Origin: Ramlibacter sp.
GTDB lineage: Bacteria > Pseudomonadota > Gammaproteobacteria > Burkholderiales > Burkholderiaceae_C
NCBI GenBank assembly: GCA_021156245.1
Contig: JAJNBO010000011.1
Coordinates: 1 to 15,038 of the forward strand
Length of the DNA stretch: 15,038 bases
Reading direction: 5' to 3'
Shown: one piece after another, positions 1-7,189 of the stretch
Numbering within the stretch: the stretch's first letter is position 1
Layout: every line of letters begins with the position of its first letter
Notes under the pieces: generated by a model
What the model saw: only the letters and a program-made list of their open reading frames with translations
The model's database searches: none
Told to the model about the DNA's origin: nothing
Translations under genes and position numbers: made by a program

Positions 1-663
1 GTCGGCATGCTGGGCGCCAACGGCGTCGTCGCGGCAGGGCTGCCCATCGCCGCGGGCGCCGCCCATGCCCAGAAGCTGCAGAAGCGGCAAGGCATCACGG
101 CCTGCTTCTTCGGGGACGGCGCCATCAACCGCGGCCCGTTCCTGGAAGCGCTGAACTGGGCGCAGGTATACGGCCTGCCGGTGCTCTTCGTCTGCGAGGA
201 CAACCGCTGGAGTGCGACGACCGCCAGCGGACCGATGATCGCCGGCGAAGGCGCATCCGCGCGCGCGGCGAGCTTCGGCATTCCCTCCTTGCAGGTCGAT
301 GGCAACGACGTCACCGCCGTGCACGGGGCCGCCGCCACGCTGGTCGGCGAGGTGCGTGCCGGCAAGGGCCCGCGCCTGCTGCACGCCCTGACCTATCGCG
401 TGAAGGGCCACGTTTCGGTGGACCCGGCGGCATATCGCGACCCCGCCGAACTGCAGGCGGCGCTGATGACCGATCCGATCGCGCGTGCACGCCAGCAGTT
501 CCTGGCGCTGCCTGGCGCGAACGCTCAGGAGCTGGAGACCATCGAGCGAGAAGCCGAAGCGGAAGTGACTGCCGCCATCGCCGCAGCCAACGCGGCGCCG
601 TGGCCGGCCGCGGAGGCGGCGTTCGAGGACGTGCAGACGACGGGGGCCGGCCAATGGCGGTGA
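1..663 (+). CDS. Thiamine-diphosphate-dependent 2-oxo acid/acetoin dehydrogenase, E1 alpha subunit (5' truncated)
   Basis: This is the C-terminal 220 codons of an E1 alpha subunit; the reading frame is open at base 1, so the start lies outside the window. Full-length members have about 320-330 residues, so roughly 100 are missing. The segment GDGAINRGPFLEALN is the diphosphate/Mg-binding signature of ThDP enzymes (GDG followed by N), and LPVLFVCEDNRWS is the conserved stretch after it. Further on, the region containing VDGNDVTAVH and TYRVKGHVSVDP matches the E1-alpha fold of acetoin and branched-chain dehydrogenases. E1 alpha binds ThDP and, with E1 beta, decarboxylates or cleaves the 2-oxo or acetoin-type substrate and passes the acyl group to lipoyl-E2. 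The stop codon overlaps the E1-beta gene, so the two are translationally coupled. The exact substrate (acetoin, pyruvate, another 2-oxo acid) cannot be read from this fragment. Confidence 0.93.
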   Translation, partial: VGMLGANGVVAAGLPIAAGAAHAQKLQKRQGITACFFGDGAINRGPFLEALNWAQVYGLPVLFVCEDNRWSATTASGPMIAGEGASARAASFGIPSLQVDGNDVTAVHGAAATLVGEVRAGKGPRLLHALTYRVKGHVSVDPAAYRDPAELQAALMTDPIARARQQFLALPGANAQELETIEREAEAEVTAAIAAANAAPWPAAEAAFEDVQTTGAGQWR

Positions 664-1610
664 TGACGTACGCGGAGGCGGCGGTGCTGGCCGTCGCCCA
701 CGAAATGGAAGCCGATGCCAACGTGGTCGTGCTCGGCGAGGACGTCGGCCGGGGCGGCATCTTCGGCCAGTACAAGGGCCTGCAGGCGCGCTTCGGCACC
801 GACCGCGTGATCGACACGCCGATCAGCGAAGCCGCGATCCTGGGCGCCGGTGTCGGCATGGCGCTGGCTGGGCTGCGTCCCGTCGTCGAGATGCGCGTGG
901 TGGACTTCGCGCTCTGCGCGATGGACGAGATCGCGAACCAGGCGGCCAAGAACCGCTTCATGTTCGGTGGCCAGGGCCGCGTGCCGATGGTGGTCCGCAT
1001 GCCCATCGGCATCTGGGATTCGTCGGCGGCGCAGCATTCGCAATCGCTGGAGAGCTGGTTCGCGCACCTGCCCGGCGTGGTGGTGGTGTGCCCGGCGACG
1101 CCGCAGGACAACTATTCGCTGCTGCGCGCGGCGCTGGCCAGCGGCGACCCGGTCATCCACATGGAACACAAGACGCTGTGGGGCGTGAGTGGCGAGGTGG
1201 ATCCTGCCGCCCCGGCCAGGCTGGGCGAGGCGCGCGTGGTGCGCGCTGGCAGCGACGTGACGATCGTGAGCTGGAGCAAGCAGGTGCAGCCCTGCGGGCA
1301 GGCTTGCGACGAACTGGCGCAGCAAGGCATTGCCGCCGAACTGATCGATCTGCGAAGCATCTGGCCCTGGGACCGCGCCACCGTCCTCGGCTCCTGCGCG
1401 CGCACGCGCAACCTGCTGGTGGTGCACGAGGCCGTGCAGGCGGCGGGCTTCGGCGCCGAGATCGCCGCCACCGTCGCGGAAACCGTGGGCTGCAAGGTGC
1501 GCCGCCTCGGCGCGCCGCGCATCCCGGTGGGCTACGCCCCCGTGCTGGAAGCGCAGTCCCGCGTGACCGCATCCGACATCGCAGCCGCAGCGCGCGGCCT
1601 GCTCGCCTGA
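654..1610 (+). CDS. Thiamine-diphosphate-dependent 2-oxo acid/acetoin dehydrogenase, E1 beta subunit
   Basis: This 318-residue protein is the partner of the preceding E1 alpha and has the full family length. Its N-terminal pyrimidine-binding domain contains VVLGEDVGRGGIFGQYKGL and DTPISEAAILGAGVGMALAG; the glutamate of ISEAA is the position that activates ThDP in this family. AAQHSQSLESWFAHLPG is the typical substrate-channel loop, and the C-terminal transketolase-C domain starts near SDVTIVSWSK. I chose ATG 654, giving MAVMTYAEA, which matches the usual family start and overlaps the E1-alpha gene by 10 bases. ATG 663, overlapping its stop as TGATG, is an equally coupled alternative. The next gene begins 4 bases after the stop. 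No E2 or E3 gene follows; a TRAP transporter does. The family is secure and the substrate is not known. Confidence 0.93.
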   Translation: MAVMTYAEAAVLAVAHEMEADANVVVLGEDVGRGGIFGQYKGLQARFGTDRVIDTPISEAAILGAGVGMALAGLRPVVEMRVVDFALCAMDEIANQAAKNRFMFGGQGRVPMVVRMPIGIWDSSAAQHSQSLESWFAHLPGVVVVCPATPQDNYSLLRAALASGDPVIHMEHKTLWGVSGEVDPAAPARLGEARVVRAGSDVTIVSWSKQVQPCGQACDELAQQGIAAELIDLRSIWPWDRATVLGSCARTRNLLVVHEAVQAAGFGAEIAATVAETVGCKVRRLGAPRIPVGYAPVLEAQSRVTASDIAAAARGLLA

Positions 1611-1614
1611 CGCC

Positions 1615-2136
1615 ATGTCGCTGCCCGAACTGCCCGATCCCATCCCCGGCGAACCCGAAGTGCACCCCGACGAAGCCACGCGCGTGCCGCTGGCCATCGA
1701 GGACTGGCTGACCGTGATCGTCATGGCGCTGCTGGCGCTGATCACCTTCGCCAACGTGCTGGTGCGCTACTTCACCAGCCAGTCCTTCGCCTGGACGGAG
1801 GAGCTCTCGGTGTTCCTGATGATCGTGCTGGCGCTGGTGGCCGGCTCCGCCGCCGTCGCGCGCAACCGCAACATCCGCATCGAGTTCTTCGCCGACAGCG
1901 GCTCCGAGGCGCGGCAGCGCGCTCTGGCGCGCTTCGGCGCCTTCATGATGTTCCTGTTCTTCGCGGTGCTGGCCGTCCTGAGCGCACGCGTGGTCTACGA
2001 CGACGTGCGCTTCGGCGAGACCTCGCCCGGCATCGGCGTGCCGATCTGGTGGTACACGATGTGGATGCCGGTGATGTCGGTGGCGATCGCCGGCCGCGCG
2101 CTGGGCCTGTTCATCCGGCGGGGCCGCCGGCCATGA
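1615..2136 (+). CDS. dctQ: TRAP transporter small permease (DctQ family)
   Basis: This 173-residue inner-membrane protein has four predicted hydrophobic helices at about residues 32-52, 64-82, 106-124 and 146-166, the normal DctQ layout. The family hallmark WTEEL lies at residues 60-64 between helices 1 and 2, and a basic segment (RNRNIRIEFF) follows helix 2. DctQ pairs with DctM to form the membrane part of a sodium-driven tripartite transporter that takes its substrate from the periplasmic DctP. The N-terminal 28 residues are proline- and acid-rich and cytoplasmic. ATG 1615 lies 4 bases after the E1-beta stop with no good Shine-Dalgarno, so translation probably depends on coupling. The stop overlaps the dctM start as ATGA. 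The symbol denotes the family, not C4-dicarboxylate specificity. Confidence 0.92.
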   Translation: MSLPELPDPIPGEPEVHPDEATRVPLAIEDWLTVIVMALLALITFANVLVRYFTSQSFAWTEELSVFLMIVLALVAGSAAVARNRNIRIEFFADSGSEARQRALARFGAFMMFLFFAVLAVLSARVVYDDVRFGETSPGIGVPIWWYTMWMPVMSVAIAGRALGLFIRRGRRP

Positions 2137-3431
2137 TCGCCACGCTGCTGTTCGTCGCATTCCTGGCGCTGCTGATGGTGGGCGTGCCCATCGGCGCCGC
2201 CCTGGGGCTGGCGGGCGCGGTGTGCATCGCGTTGGCGAACCAGGACGTGCAATGGCTCGGGCTGCTGGCCGTGCCGCAGAACTTCTATGCGGGCCTGGCC
2301 AAGTACCCGCTGCTCGCCGTCCCCATGTTCGTGCTGGTGGGCTCGATCTTCGACCGCTCCGGCGTCGCGTTGCGGCTGGTGAACTTCGCGGTGGCCATCG
2401 TCGGCCGGGGCTCGGGCATGCTGCCCCTTGTGGCCATCGCGGTCGCGATGTTCCTGGGCGGCATCTCCGGGTCGGGCCCGGCGAACGCTGCCGCAGTGGG
2501 GGGCGTGATGATCGCGGCGATGAGCCGGGCGGGCTACCCGCCGTCGTTCTCGGCCAGCGTCGTCGGCGCCGCGGCCGCCACCGACATCCTGATCCCGCCT
2601 TCGGTGGCCTTCATCATCTATTCGGTGCTGGTGACCGGCGCCTCGGTACCGGCGCTGTTCGCCGCCGGCATGATCCCCGGCGTGCTCGCCGGCCTGGCGC
2701 TGATGATCCCCGCCGTGTGGATGGCGCGCCACCACAAGATGGGCCAGCTCGAGGCGCAGTTGCCGCGGCCGCCGTTCTGGCGCAGCCTGCGCGATGCGCT
2801 CTGGGGCCTGGCCGCGCCCGTGCTGATCCTGGGCGGCATGCGCGCTGGCTGGTTCACGCCCACGGAGGCCGCTGTGGTCGCGGTGTTCTACGGCCTGTTC
2901 GTCGGCATGGTGGTGCACCGCACGATCAAGGTGCGCGACCTGTTCGTCATCCTGCGCGAGTCGGGCGAGCTGTCGGCCGTGATCCTGCTGGTGGTTTCGC
3001 TCGCGGGCATCTTCGCCTATTCGCTGTCGACGCTGGGCGTCATCGACCCGGTCACCCGCGCCATCGTCAACTCCGGGCTCGGGGAATACGGCGTGCTGGG
3101 CCTGCTGATCGTGCTGCTGGTCACCGTCGGCATGTTCCTCGACGGCGTGTCCATCTTCCTGATCTTCGTGCCGCTGCTGGTGCCGATCATGCGCCACTAC
3201 AACTGGGACCCGGTGTGGTTCGGCGTCATCCTCACGCTCAAGGTCGCCCTGGGGCAGTTCACGCCGCCGCTGGCCGTGAACCTGATGGTGTCGTGCCGCA
3301 TTGCCAAGGTGCCGATGGAAAGCACCATCCGCTGGGTCGGGTGGATGCTGCTGTCGATGGCCATGGTGATGGTCCTGGTCATCGCGTTCCCGCAGCTGGC
3401 CCTGTGGTTGCCCAAGACACTGGGTTACTAG
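2133..3431 (+). CDS. dctM: TRAP transporter large permease (DctM family)
   Basis: This 432-residue protein is strongly hydrophobic, with about eleven to twelve membrane segments, and is the sodium-coupled substrate channel of the TRAP system. Characteristic DctM stretches are VGVPIGAALGLAGAV near the N-terminus, then MFLGGISGSGPANAAAVGG, SVVGAAAATDILIPPSVAFI, and near the C-terminus LKVALGQFTPPLAVNLMV. These glycine/proline-rich hairpins form the two repeated substrate- and sodium-binding motifs of the ion transporter superfamily. The start at ATG 2133 overlaps the dctQ stop as ATGA; a longer in-frame start at 2049 would lie inside dctQ and adds a non-hydrophobic leader foreign to the family. 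A palindromic hairpin begins right at the stop codon, before dctP. Confidence 0.95.
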   Translation: MIATLLFVAFLALLMVGVPIGAALGLAGAVCIALANQDVQWLGLLAVPQNFYAGLAKYPLLAVPMFVLVGSIFDRSGVALRLVNFAVAIVGRGSGMLPLVAIAVAMFLGGISGSGPANAAAVGGVMIAAMSRAGYPPSFSASVVGAAAATDILIPPSVAFIIYSVLVTGASVPALFAAGMIPGVLAGLALMIPAVWMARHHKMGQLEAQLPRPPFWRSLRDALWGLAAPVLILGGMRAGWFTPTEAAVVAVFYGLFVGMVVHRTIKVRDLFVILRESGELSAVILLVVSLAGIFAYSLSTLGVIDPVTRAIVNSGLGEYGVLGLLIVLLVTVGMFLDGVSIFLIFVPLLVPIMRHYNWDPVWFGVILTLKVALGQFTPPLAVNLMVSCRIAKVPMESTIRWVGWMLLSMAMVMVLVIAFPQLALWLPKTLGY

Positions 3432-3459
3432 CGTCATCCCCGCCTTCGCGGGGATGACG
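3432..3459. repeat. Intergenic palindrome (12-bp perfect stem, CTTC loop), REP-like hairpin
   Basis: CGTCATCCCCGC at 3432-3443 and GCGGGGATGACG at 3448-3459 are perfect reverse complements around a 4-base CTTC loop. The palindrome starts next to the dctM stop codon. The bases that follow (ATTTGATTTC) are not a true T-run, so this is not a textbook terminator. The sequence is of the GTCATCCCCGC type that recurs between genes in many beta- and gamma-proteobacteria and encodes VIPAKAG when read as protein. It may protect the upstream mRNA or attenuate transcription between dctM and dctP. Whether it is repeated elsewhere cannot be seen from one copy. Confidence 0.75.
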
Positions 3460-3490
3460 ATTTGATTTCGGTCCGTTCGTTCGTTCACAC

Positions 3491-3496
3491 AAGGAG
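3491..3496 (+). promoter_or_regulatory. Strong ribosome binding site of dctP
   Basis: AAGGAG lies 7 bases before ATG 3504 and fixes the start at MKFRRTLLG, directly followed by a signal peptide. The in-frame ATG at 3462 lies upstream of this site, next to the palindrome, and is therefore not the start. It is the strongest Shine-Dalgarno of this operon, fitting the excess of receptor over permease usual in TRAP systems. Confidence 0.8.
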
Positions 3497-3503
3497 ACAT
3501 GTC

Positions 3504-4538
3504 ATGAAGTTCCGTCGCACCCTGCTGGGCCTGGCCATGGCGGCCACCGCCCTCGCCTTCACCAACACTGCCATCGCGCAGTCCAACTTCATGGCCGAGT
3601 ACAAGATGTCGCTCGTGCTGGGCCCGCCGACCCCGTGGGGCATGGCCGGCCAGATCTGGGCCGACCTGGTGAAGGAGCGCACCCAGGGCCGCATCAACAT
3701 CAAGCTGTACCCTGGCGTCTCGCTGGTGCAGGGCGACCAGACGCGCGAATTCAGCTCGCTGCGCCAGGGCGTGATCGACATGGCAGTGGGCTCCACCATC
3801 AACTGGTCGCCGCAGATCAAGGAACTGAACCTGTTCTCGCTGCCCTTCCTGATGCCCGACTATGCAGCCGTCGACGCGCTGACGCAGGGTGAAGTCGGCA
3901 AGCGCATCTTCGCCACCGTCGACCGCGCCGGCGCCGTGCCGCTGGCCTGGGGCGAGAACGGCTTCCGTGAACTGACCAACAGCAAGAAGGCGATCAAGGC
4001 GCCGGAAGACCTGAAGGGCATGAAGATCCGCGTGGTCGGCTCGCCGCTGTTCTCCGACACCTTCAACGCGCTGGGCGCCAACCCCACGCAAATGAGCTGG
4101 GCCGACGCGCAGCCCGCGCTGTCCAGCGGCGCCGTGGACGGCCAGGAGAACCCGATGTTCCTGTTCACGGTGCTGAAGATGCACACGGTGGGCCAGAAGT
4201 TCGTGACCACCTGGGGCTACGTGGCCGACCCGTTGATCTTCGTGGTGAACAAGGACGTGTGGAACAGCTGGACGCCGGCCGACCGCGAGATCGTGCGCAC
4301 CGCGGCCGTCGAAGCGGGCAAGCGCGAGATCGACCTCGCGCGCAAGGGCCTGGTCGAGGCCGACAAGCCGTTGCTGAAGGAAGTGGCGGGCATGGGCGTG
4401 ACGGTCACCACGCTGTCGCCGGCGGAGCGCGATGCTTTCGTGAAGGCCACGCGCCCCGTCTACGACAAGTGGAAGGCCACCATCGGCGCCGACCTGGTGA
4501 ACCAGGCCGAGAAGGACATCGCGGCGCGCAAGAAGTAA
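3504..4538 (+). CDS. dctP: TRAP transporter periplasmic solute-binding protein (DctP family)
   Basis: This 344-residue protein is the extracytoplasmic receptor that captures the substrate and delivers it to DctQM. Residues 1-26 form a Sec signal peptide: a KFRR basic start, a hydrophobic core, and a probable cleavage after AIA before QSNF. The mature protein has the family order: PPTPWGMAGQIWADLVKERTQGRINIKLYPG near the N-terminus, the stretch DLKGMKIRVVGSPL with Arg176 as the conserved carboxylate-binding arginine, and NALGANPTQMSWADAQPALSSGAVDGQENP in the hinge region. The conserved arginine implies an organic acid ligand. Gene order here is Q-M-P instead of the common P-Q-M. A hairpin separates it from dctM, so its mRNA may be processed or separately stabilised. 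The linked E1 genes suggest a keto or hydroxy acid substrate, which is inference. Confidence 0.94.
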   Translation: MKFRRTLLGLAMAATALAFTNTAIAQSNFMAEYKMSLVLGPPTPWGMAGQIWADLVKERTQGRINIKLYPGVSLVQGDQTREFSSLRQGVIDMAVGSTINWSPQIKELNLFSLPFLMPDYAAVDALTQGEVGKRIFATVDRAGAVPLAWGENGFRELTNSKKAIKAPEDLKGMKIRVVGSPLFSDTFNALGANPTQMSWADAQPALSSGAVDGQENPMFLFTVLKMHTVGQKFVTTWGYVADPLIFVVNKDVWNSWTPADREIVRTAAVEAGKREIDLARKGLVEADKPLLKEVAGMGVTVTTLSPAERDAFVKATRPVYDKWKATIGADLVNQAEKDIAARKK

Positions 4539-4546
4539 GCAGCCGG

Positions 4547-5815
4547 CTAGGCCGCCGGTGGACACAGCGGCAGCGTCACCGTGAACCGGCTGCCGTGGCC
4601 GCGGCCTTCGCTGGCCGCGGCGATCGTTCCACCGTGCTCGTGCACGAGGCGCTGGGCCAGGCTCAGGCCCACGCCCAACCCGGACGGCTGGCCGTCGTTG
4701 GCGTTCGAGCCCTGGACGAACAGGCCGAAGATCTGCGGCAGCAGGTCCGGCGCGATGCCGAAACCCTGGTCCTCCACCTCGACCACCGCCTGCGACTCGG
4801 CCCGCTTCACGCGCACCTGGATGTTCCCGTACTCGGGGCTGTAGCGCGCGGCGTTGTGCATCACGTTCGAAAGCACCTGCTTCAGGCGCGTGGAGTCCGC
4901 GTCCACCCAGAGCGGATCGTCGTGCAGCGTGAGGACCACGTGATGCTTCTTCGCGTCGATGGCCGCGCCGGTCATCTCCAGTGCCTGGCTCACCAGCTCG
5001 TTCACGTCCGTGGGCTTCTTGTGCAGTTCCACCTTGCCCTGGCTCACGCGTGACACGTCCATCAGGTCGTTGACGAGCTGGTTCATCTGCTGCGCCTGCC
5101 GGGCGATCACGGAGAGGTGCTTCACCAGTTCGGGCTGCTGCAGCTCCTGCTTGTGGCGCAGGATGTGCAGCGTCATCTGCAGGGTGCCAAGGGGGTTGCG
5201 CAACTCGTGCGCGAGCGTGGCGACGAACTGGTTCTTGCGCTCGTCCGCCCGCTCCAGGTCCGTCTGCCGCTCCTTCAGCGCCTGGAGAGCCTGCATCATG
5301 TCGCGGTGCTGCTGTTCGTATTCCTCGCCGGGCGACTGGGGCTTGCGCGCCGCGAGCTGGTTCTCCACCGCCGCGACCTGTGCGGCGGCGAGCCGCGGGG
5401 CACCGCGTGCGCGCGCCATTTCGATCTGCACCACCGTGCCGCCGCCGGCGGGCTGCTGGATGCTGAAGCGATCGGCCAGGCGCCTGCAGCTGGCCAGGCC
5501 GCGGCCCGTGGTCCTGTCGGCTTTCGTGCGGCCGGCCAGCGCCGCCGGCACGTCGGGGATGCCCGGCCCCTGGTCCGCCACTTCGGCCACCACGTACTGG
5601 ATGGCATCGGGGGTATCACCGAGGTCGATGGAGCAGGTGAGCACGCCGTCGCCCGCATATTGCACGGCATTGCGCGCCACCTCGGACACGGCCGTGACGA
5701 AGCGGGTGCCGTCCATCTTGTCCAGGCCGCCCAATGCAGCCACCACGCGCGCCCGGTCGCGGATGATGACCAGGTTGCTGCGCGTGATCGGCGACGTGAG
5801 GATCGGGTGTTTCAT
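4547..5815 (-). CDS. Hybrid protein: RsbT-like ATPase domain fused to a soluble HisKA/HATPase histidine kinase
   Basis: This 422-residue protein has no signal peptide or membrane segment. Residues about 10-133 resemble the stressosome switch kinase RsbT: an N-box SEVARNAVQYAGDG (44-57), the G1 motif DQGPGIPD (81-88) and a G2-type GRGLASCRRL (104-113). A charged Gln-rich helical linker covers 145-195. A full sensor kinase core follows: H-box FVATLAHELRNPLG with phospho-acceptor His203, N-box around NVMHNAARYS (317-326), G1 DQGFGIA (349-355) and G2 SGLGVGLSLAQ (378-388). It therefore carries two GHKL-type ATPase domains. It is the last gene of the module, overlaps the preceding phosphatase gene as ATGA, and ends 8 bases from the convergent dctP. 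No response regulator is in the window. I infer that the RsbT part docks on the RsbR/RsbS complex and couples it to the kinase. Confidence 0.88.
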   Translation of the reverse strand: MKHPILTSPITRSNLVIIRDRARVVAALGGLDKMDGTRFVTAVSEVARNAVQYAGDGVLTCSIDLGDTPDAIQYVVAEVADQGPGIPDVPAALAGRTKADRTTGRGLASCRRLADRFSIQQPAGGGTVVQIEMARARGAPRLAAAQVAAVENQLAARKPQSPGEEYEQQHRDMMQALQALKERQTDLERADERKNQFVATLAHELRNPLGTLQMTLHILRHKQELQQPELVKHLSVIARQAQQMNQLVNDLMDVSRVSQGKVELHKKPTDVNELVSQALEMTGAAIDAKKHHVVLTLHDDPLWVDADSTRLKQVLSNVMHNAARYSPEYGNIQVRVKRAESQAVVEVEDQGFGIAPDLLPQIFGLFVQGSNANDGQPSGLGVGLSLAQRLVHEHGGTIAAASEGRGHGSRFTVTLPLCPPAA

Positions 5816-6819
5816 CGAAGGTCCTTCGCCACCACGACCGTGGCATCGTCGGTGGTCCGCGCGAAATCGCGGAACAGGATGGAGGCGACCAGCACGGCGT
5901 GGCGCTCCAGGAGTCCCGGATAGTTCGCGACGTTCCAGCGTCCGGAGAGGCCGTCAGTGCTGAGGACCACCGTGTCGCCGGGGGACCACTCGCGCTGCAC
6001 CGTGCGGACGGTGCGCATGCGATGGCCGACGATTCCCTCGGTCGACAGGAGGGATTTCGAGGAGATTCCCGAGTACACCATGCCCGCGATGTTGCCCACG
6101 CCGGCGAAGTAGAGCATCCCTGCCGCGCGGTCGATGGCCGCGACGGCCATGACGGCGCCACGGGTGGAACTCAGTTCGGCATGGCAGGCGTCGACGATGT
6201 CGGCCGGCATCTGGCTTTCGGGGGCCGCCCGGAACGCCGCGATGGCCTCCTGCGCCGCCACCGCGGCGAGCGGGCCGTGGCCCAGGCCATCGACGAGGCA
6301 AAGCCTTTCCCACCGGCCGCAAATCGCGTGCGCCCACGCGTCGCCGCATTCGGTTTCGCCGCTCTTGGGCGCTTGCCGAGCGCCGATCGCGAGGCCGGAT
6401 TCGACGGAACCCGAGGGCGCGGCACGGTCGCGCGCGACGCGGCTCAGGATCGCGGAGCCCTGGTCCATGCGCGTATAGGTGTCGAACAGGTCGGAGGCGC
6501 GCATGATGACACCCAGGCCGATGCCGAGGCTGCCGCCGGTGGAGTGGCCGTCGCGCGTCGATGCCATGAAGTCCGCAAAGCCGGGGCCCTTGTCCGCGGC
6601 GACGAGCTGAAGTCCTTCAGCCCCGTCATGGTGAAAGCGGTTGAGCGTGACCGTGCCGCTCTTGCCGTACTTCACGAGGTTGGTCGACATTTCCGTCGCG
6701 ACCAGGGCCGCCCGCCCCAGGTCGTCCTCGCCCAGCCCCTGGGCGCGTCCCAGGTCCGTGGCGAGGCGGCGGACCTGCCCAACCTGGCTTTGTTCGACAA
6801 CCTCGAGGGTCGTTTCCAT
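5812..6819 (-). CDS. Hybrid protein: RsbT-like ATPase domain fused to a SpoIIE/RsbX-type PP2C phosphatase
   Basis: The protein has 335 residues and is cytoplasmic. Residues about 1-130 form a GHKL ATPase of the RsbT/RsbW type, with N-box ATEMSTNLVKYGKSG (41-55), G1 ADKGPGFADF (75-84) and a Gly-rich lid GGSLGIGLGVIM (95-106). Residues about 140-333 are a SpoIIE-family metal-dependent Ser/Thr phosphatase. Candidate metal-binding acids are in GDAW (Asp160), VDGLGHG (Asp177), STDGLSG (Asp289) and TTDDATVVVA (Asp324-325). The short regulator-free phosphatase most resembles RsbX, which in Bacillus removes phosphate from RsbS and RsbR and resets the stressosome. Here the kinase-type and phosphatase activities sit in one chain. 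ATG 6819 follows the rsbS stop after 4 bases; the stop overlaps the histidine kinase start. Domain calls are secure; the targets are inferred from the neighbours. Confidence 0.88.
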   Translation of the reverse strand: METTLEVVEQSQVGQVRRLATDLGRAQGLGEDDLGRAALVATEMSTNLVKYGKSGTVTLNRFHHDGAEGLQLVAADKGPGFADFMASTRDGHSTGGSLGIGLGVIMRASDLFDTYTRMDQGSAILSRVARDRAAPSGSVESGLAIGARQAPKSGETECGDAWAHAICGRWERLCLVDGLGHGPLAAVAAQEAIAAFRAAPESQMPADIVDACHAELSSTRGAVMAVAAIDRAAGMLYFAGVGNIAGMVYSGISSKSLLSTEGIVGHRMRTVRTVQREWSPGDTVVLSTDGLSGRWNVANYPGLLERHAVLVASILFRDFARTTDDATVVVAKDLR

Positions 6820-6823
6820 GCGG

Positions 6824-7183
6824 TCACCGCTCGCCGGCGTCGTGCAGGAGCAGCATGCCCTTGTCGACGGTCAACGCGGTGAGGATGCCCTTGAAGGGGA
6901 GCCCGAGCTCGACGAGCGTGATGGCCACCGCGGGCTTCATGCCGACGATCACGGTCACCGCGTCCATCACGCGCGACACGGCGGCGATCTGGCCGAGCGC
7001 GCGGCCGATGAAAGAGTCCACGATCTCGAGCGCGGAGATGTCGATCAGCACGCCGCGGGCGCTGGTCTTCGCCAGCAGGGTCGTCAGGTCGTCCTGCAGG
7101 CGCAGGACCAGCTGGTCGTGCATCTCCACCTGGATGGTGACGAGCAGATGGCCGTTGAGCCTCAGGATCGCGATCTGGTCCAC
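6824..7183 (-). CDS. rsbS: RsbS-like STAS-domain scaffold protein of a stressosome
   Basis: This is a single STAS domain of 119 residues, the normal size of RsbS. Signature stretches are MDQIAILRLNGHLLVTIQVE at the N-terminus, then LIDISALEIVDSFIGRALG, in which Ser57 aligns with the phosphorylated Ser59 of Bacillus RsbS, and MKPAVAITLVELG. In stressosomes RsbS and RsbR build a large icosahedral-type particle; unphosphorylated RsbS holds the kinase RsbT, and phosphorylation of this serine releases it. The start is GTG at 7181-7183, six bases after the rsbR stop, with no clear Shine-Dalgarno, so translation is probably coupled to rsbR. The next gene starts 4 bases after the stop. The identity is clear from the conserved serine loop and from its place directly after an RsbR. 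Confidence 0.92.
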   Translation of the reverse strand: MDQIAILRLNGHLLVTIQVEMHDQLVLRLQDDLTTLLAKTSARGVLIDISALEIVDSFIGRALGQIAAVSRVMDAVTVIVGMKPAVAITLVELGLPFKGILTALTVDKGMLLLHDAGER

Positions 7184-7189
7184 GCGGCG

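Noticed and set aside
525..1754. Long minus-strand open frame opposite E1 beta
   Set aside because: Composition is that of a shadow frame, it has no recognisable domain, and the plus strand encodes a clear E1 beta.
3432..3470. Rho-independent terminator after dctM
   Set aside because: The stem is strong but is followed by ATTTGATTTC and not by a T-run; it is kept as a repeat/hairpin instead.
4539..4546. Bidirectional terminator between convergent dctP and the histidine kinase gene
   Set aside because: Only 8 bases separate the stop codons. A short palindrome AGCCGGCT (4541-4548) is present, but no convincing terminator stem with a T-run was seen.
1995..4565. 856-codon open frame on the minus strand opposite the TRAP genes
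   Set aside because: It is His/Arg/Gln-rich low-complexity sequence typical of antisense frames in GC-rich DNA and lies opposite three well-conserved genes. It even translates the intergenic palindrome as VIPAKAG.
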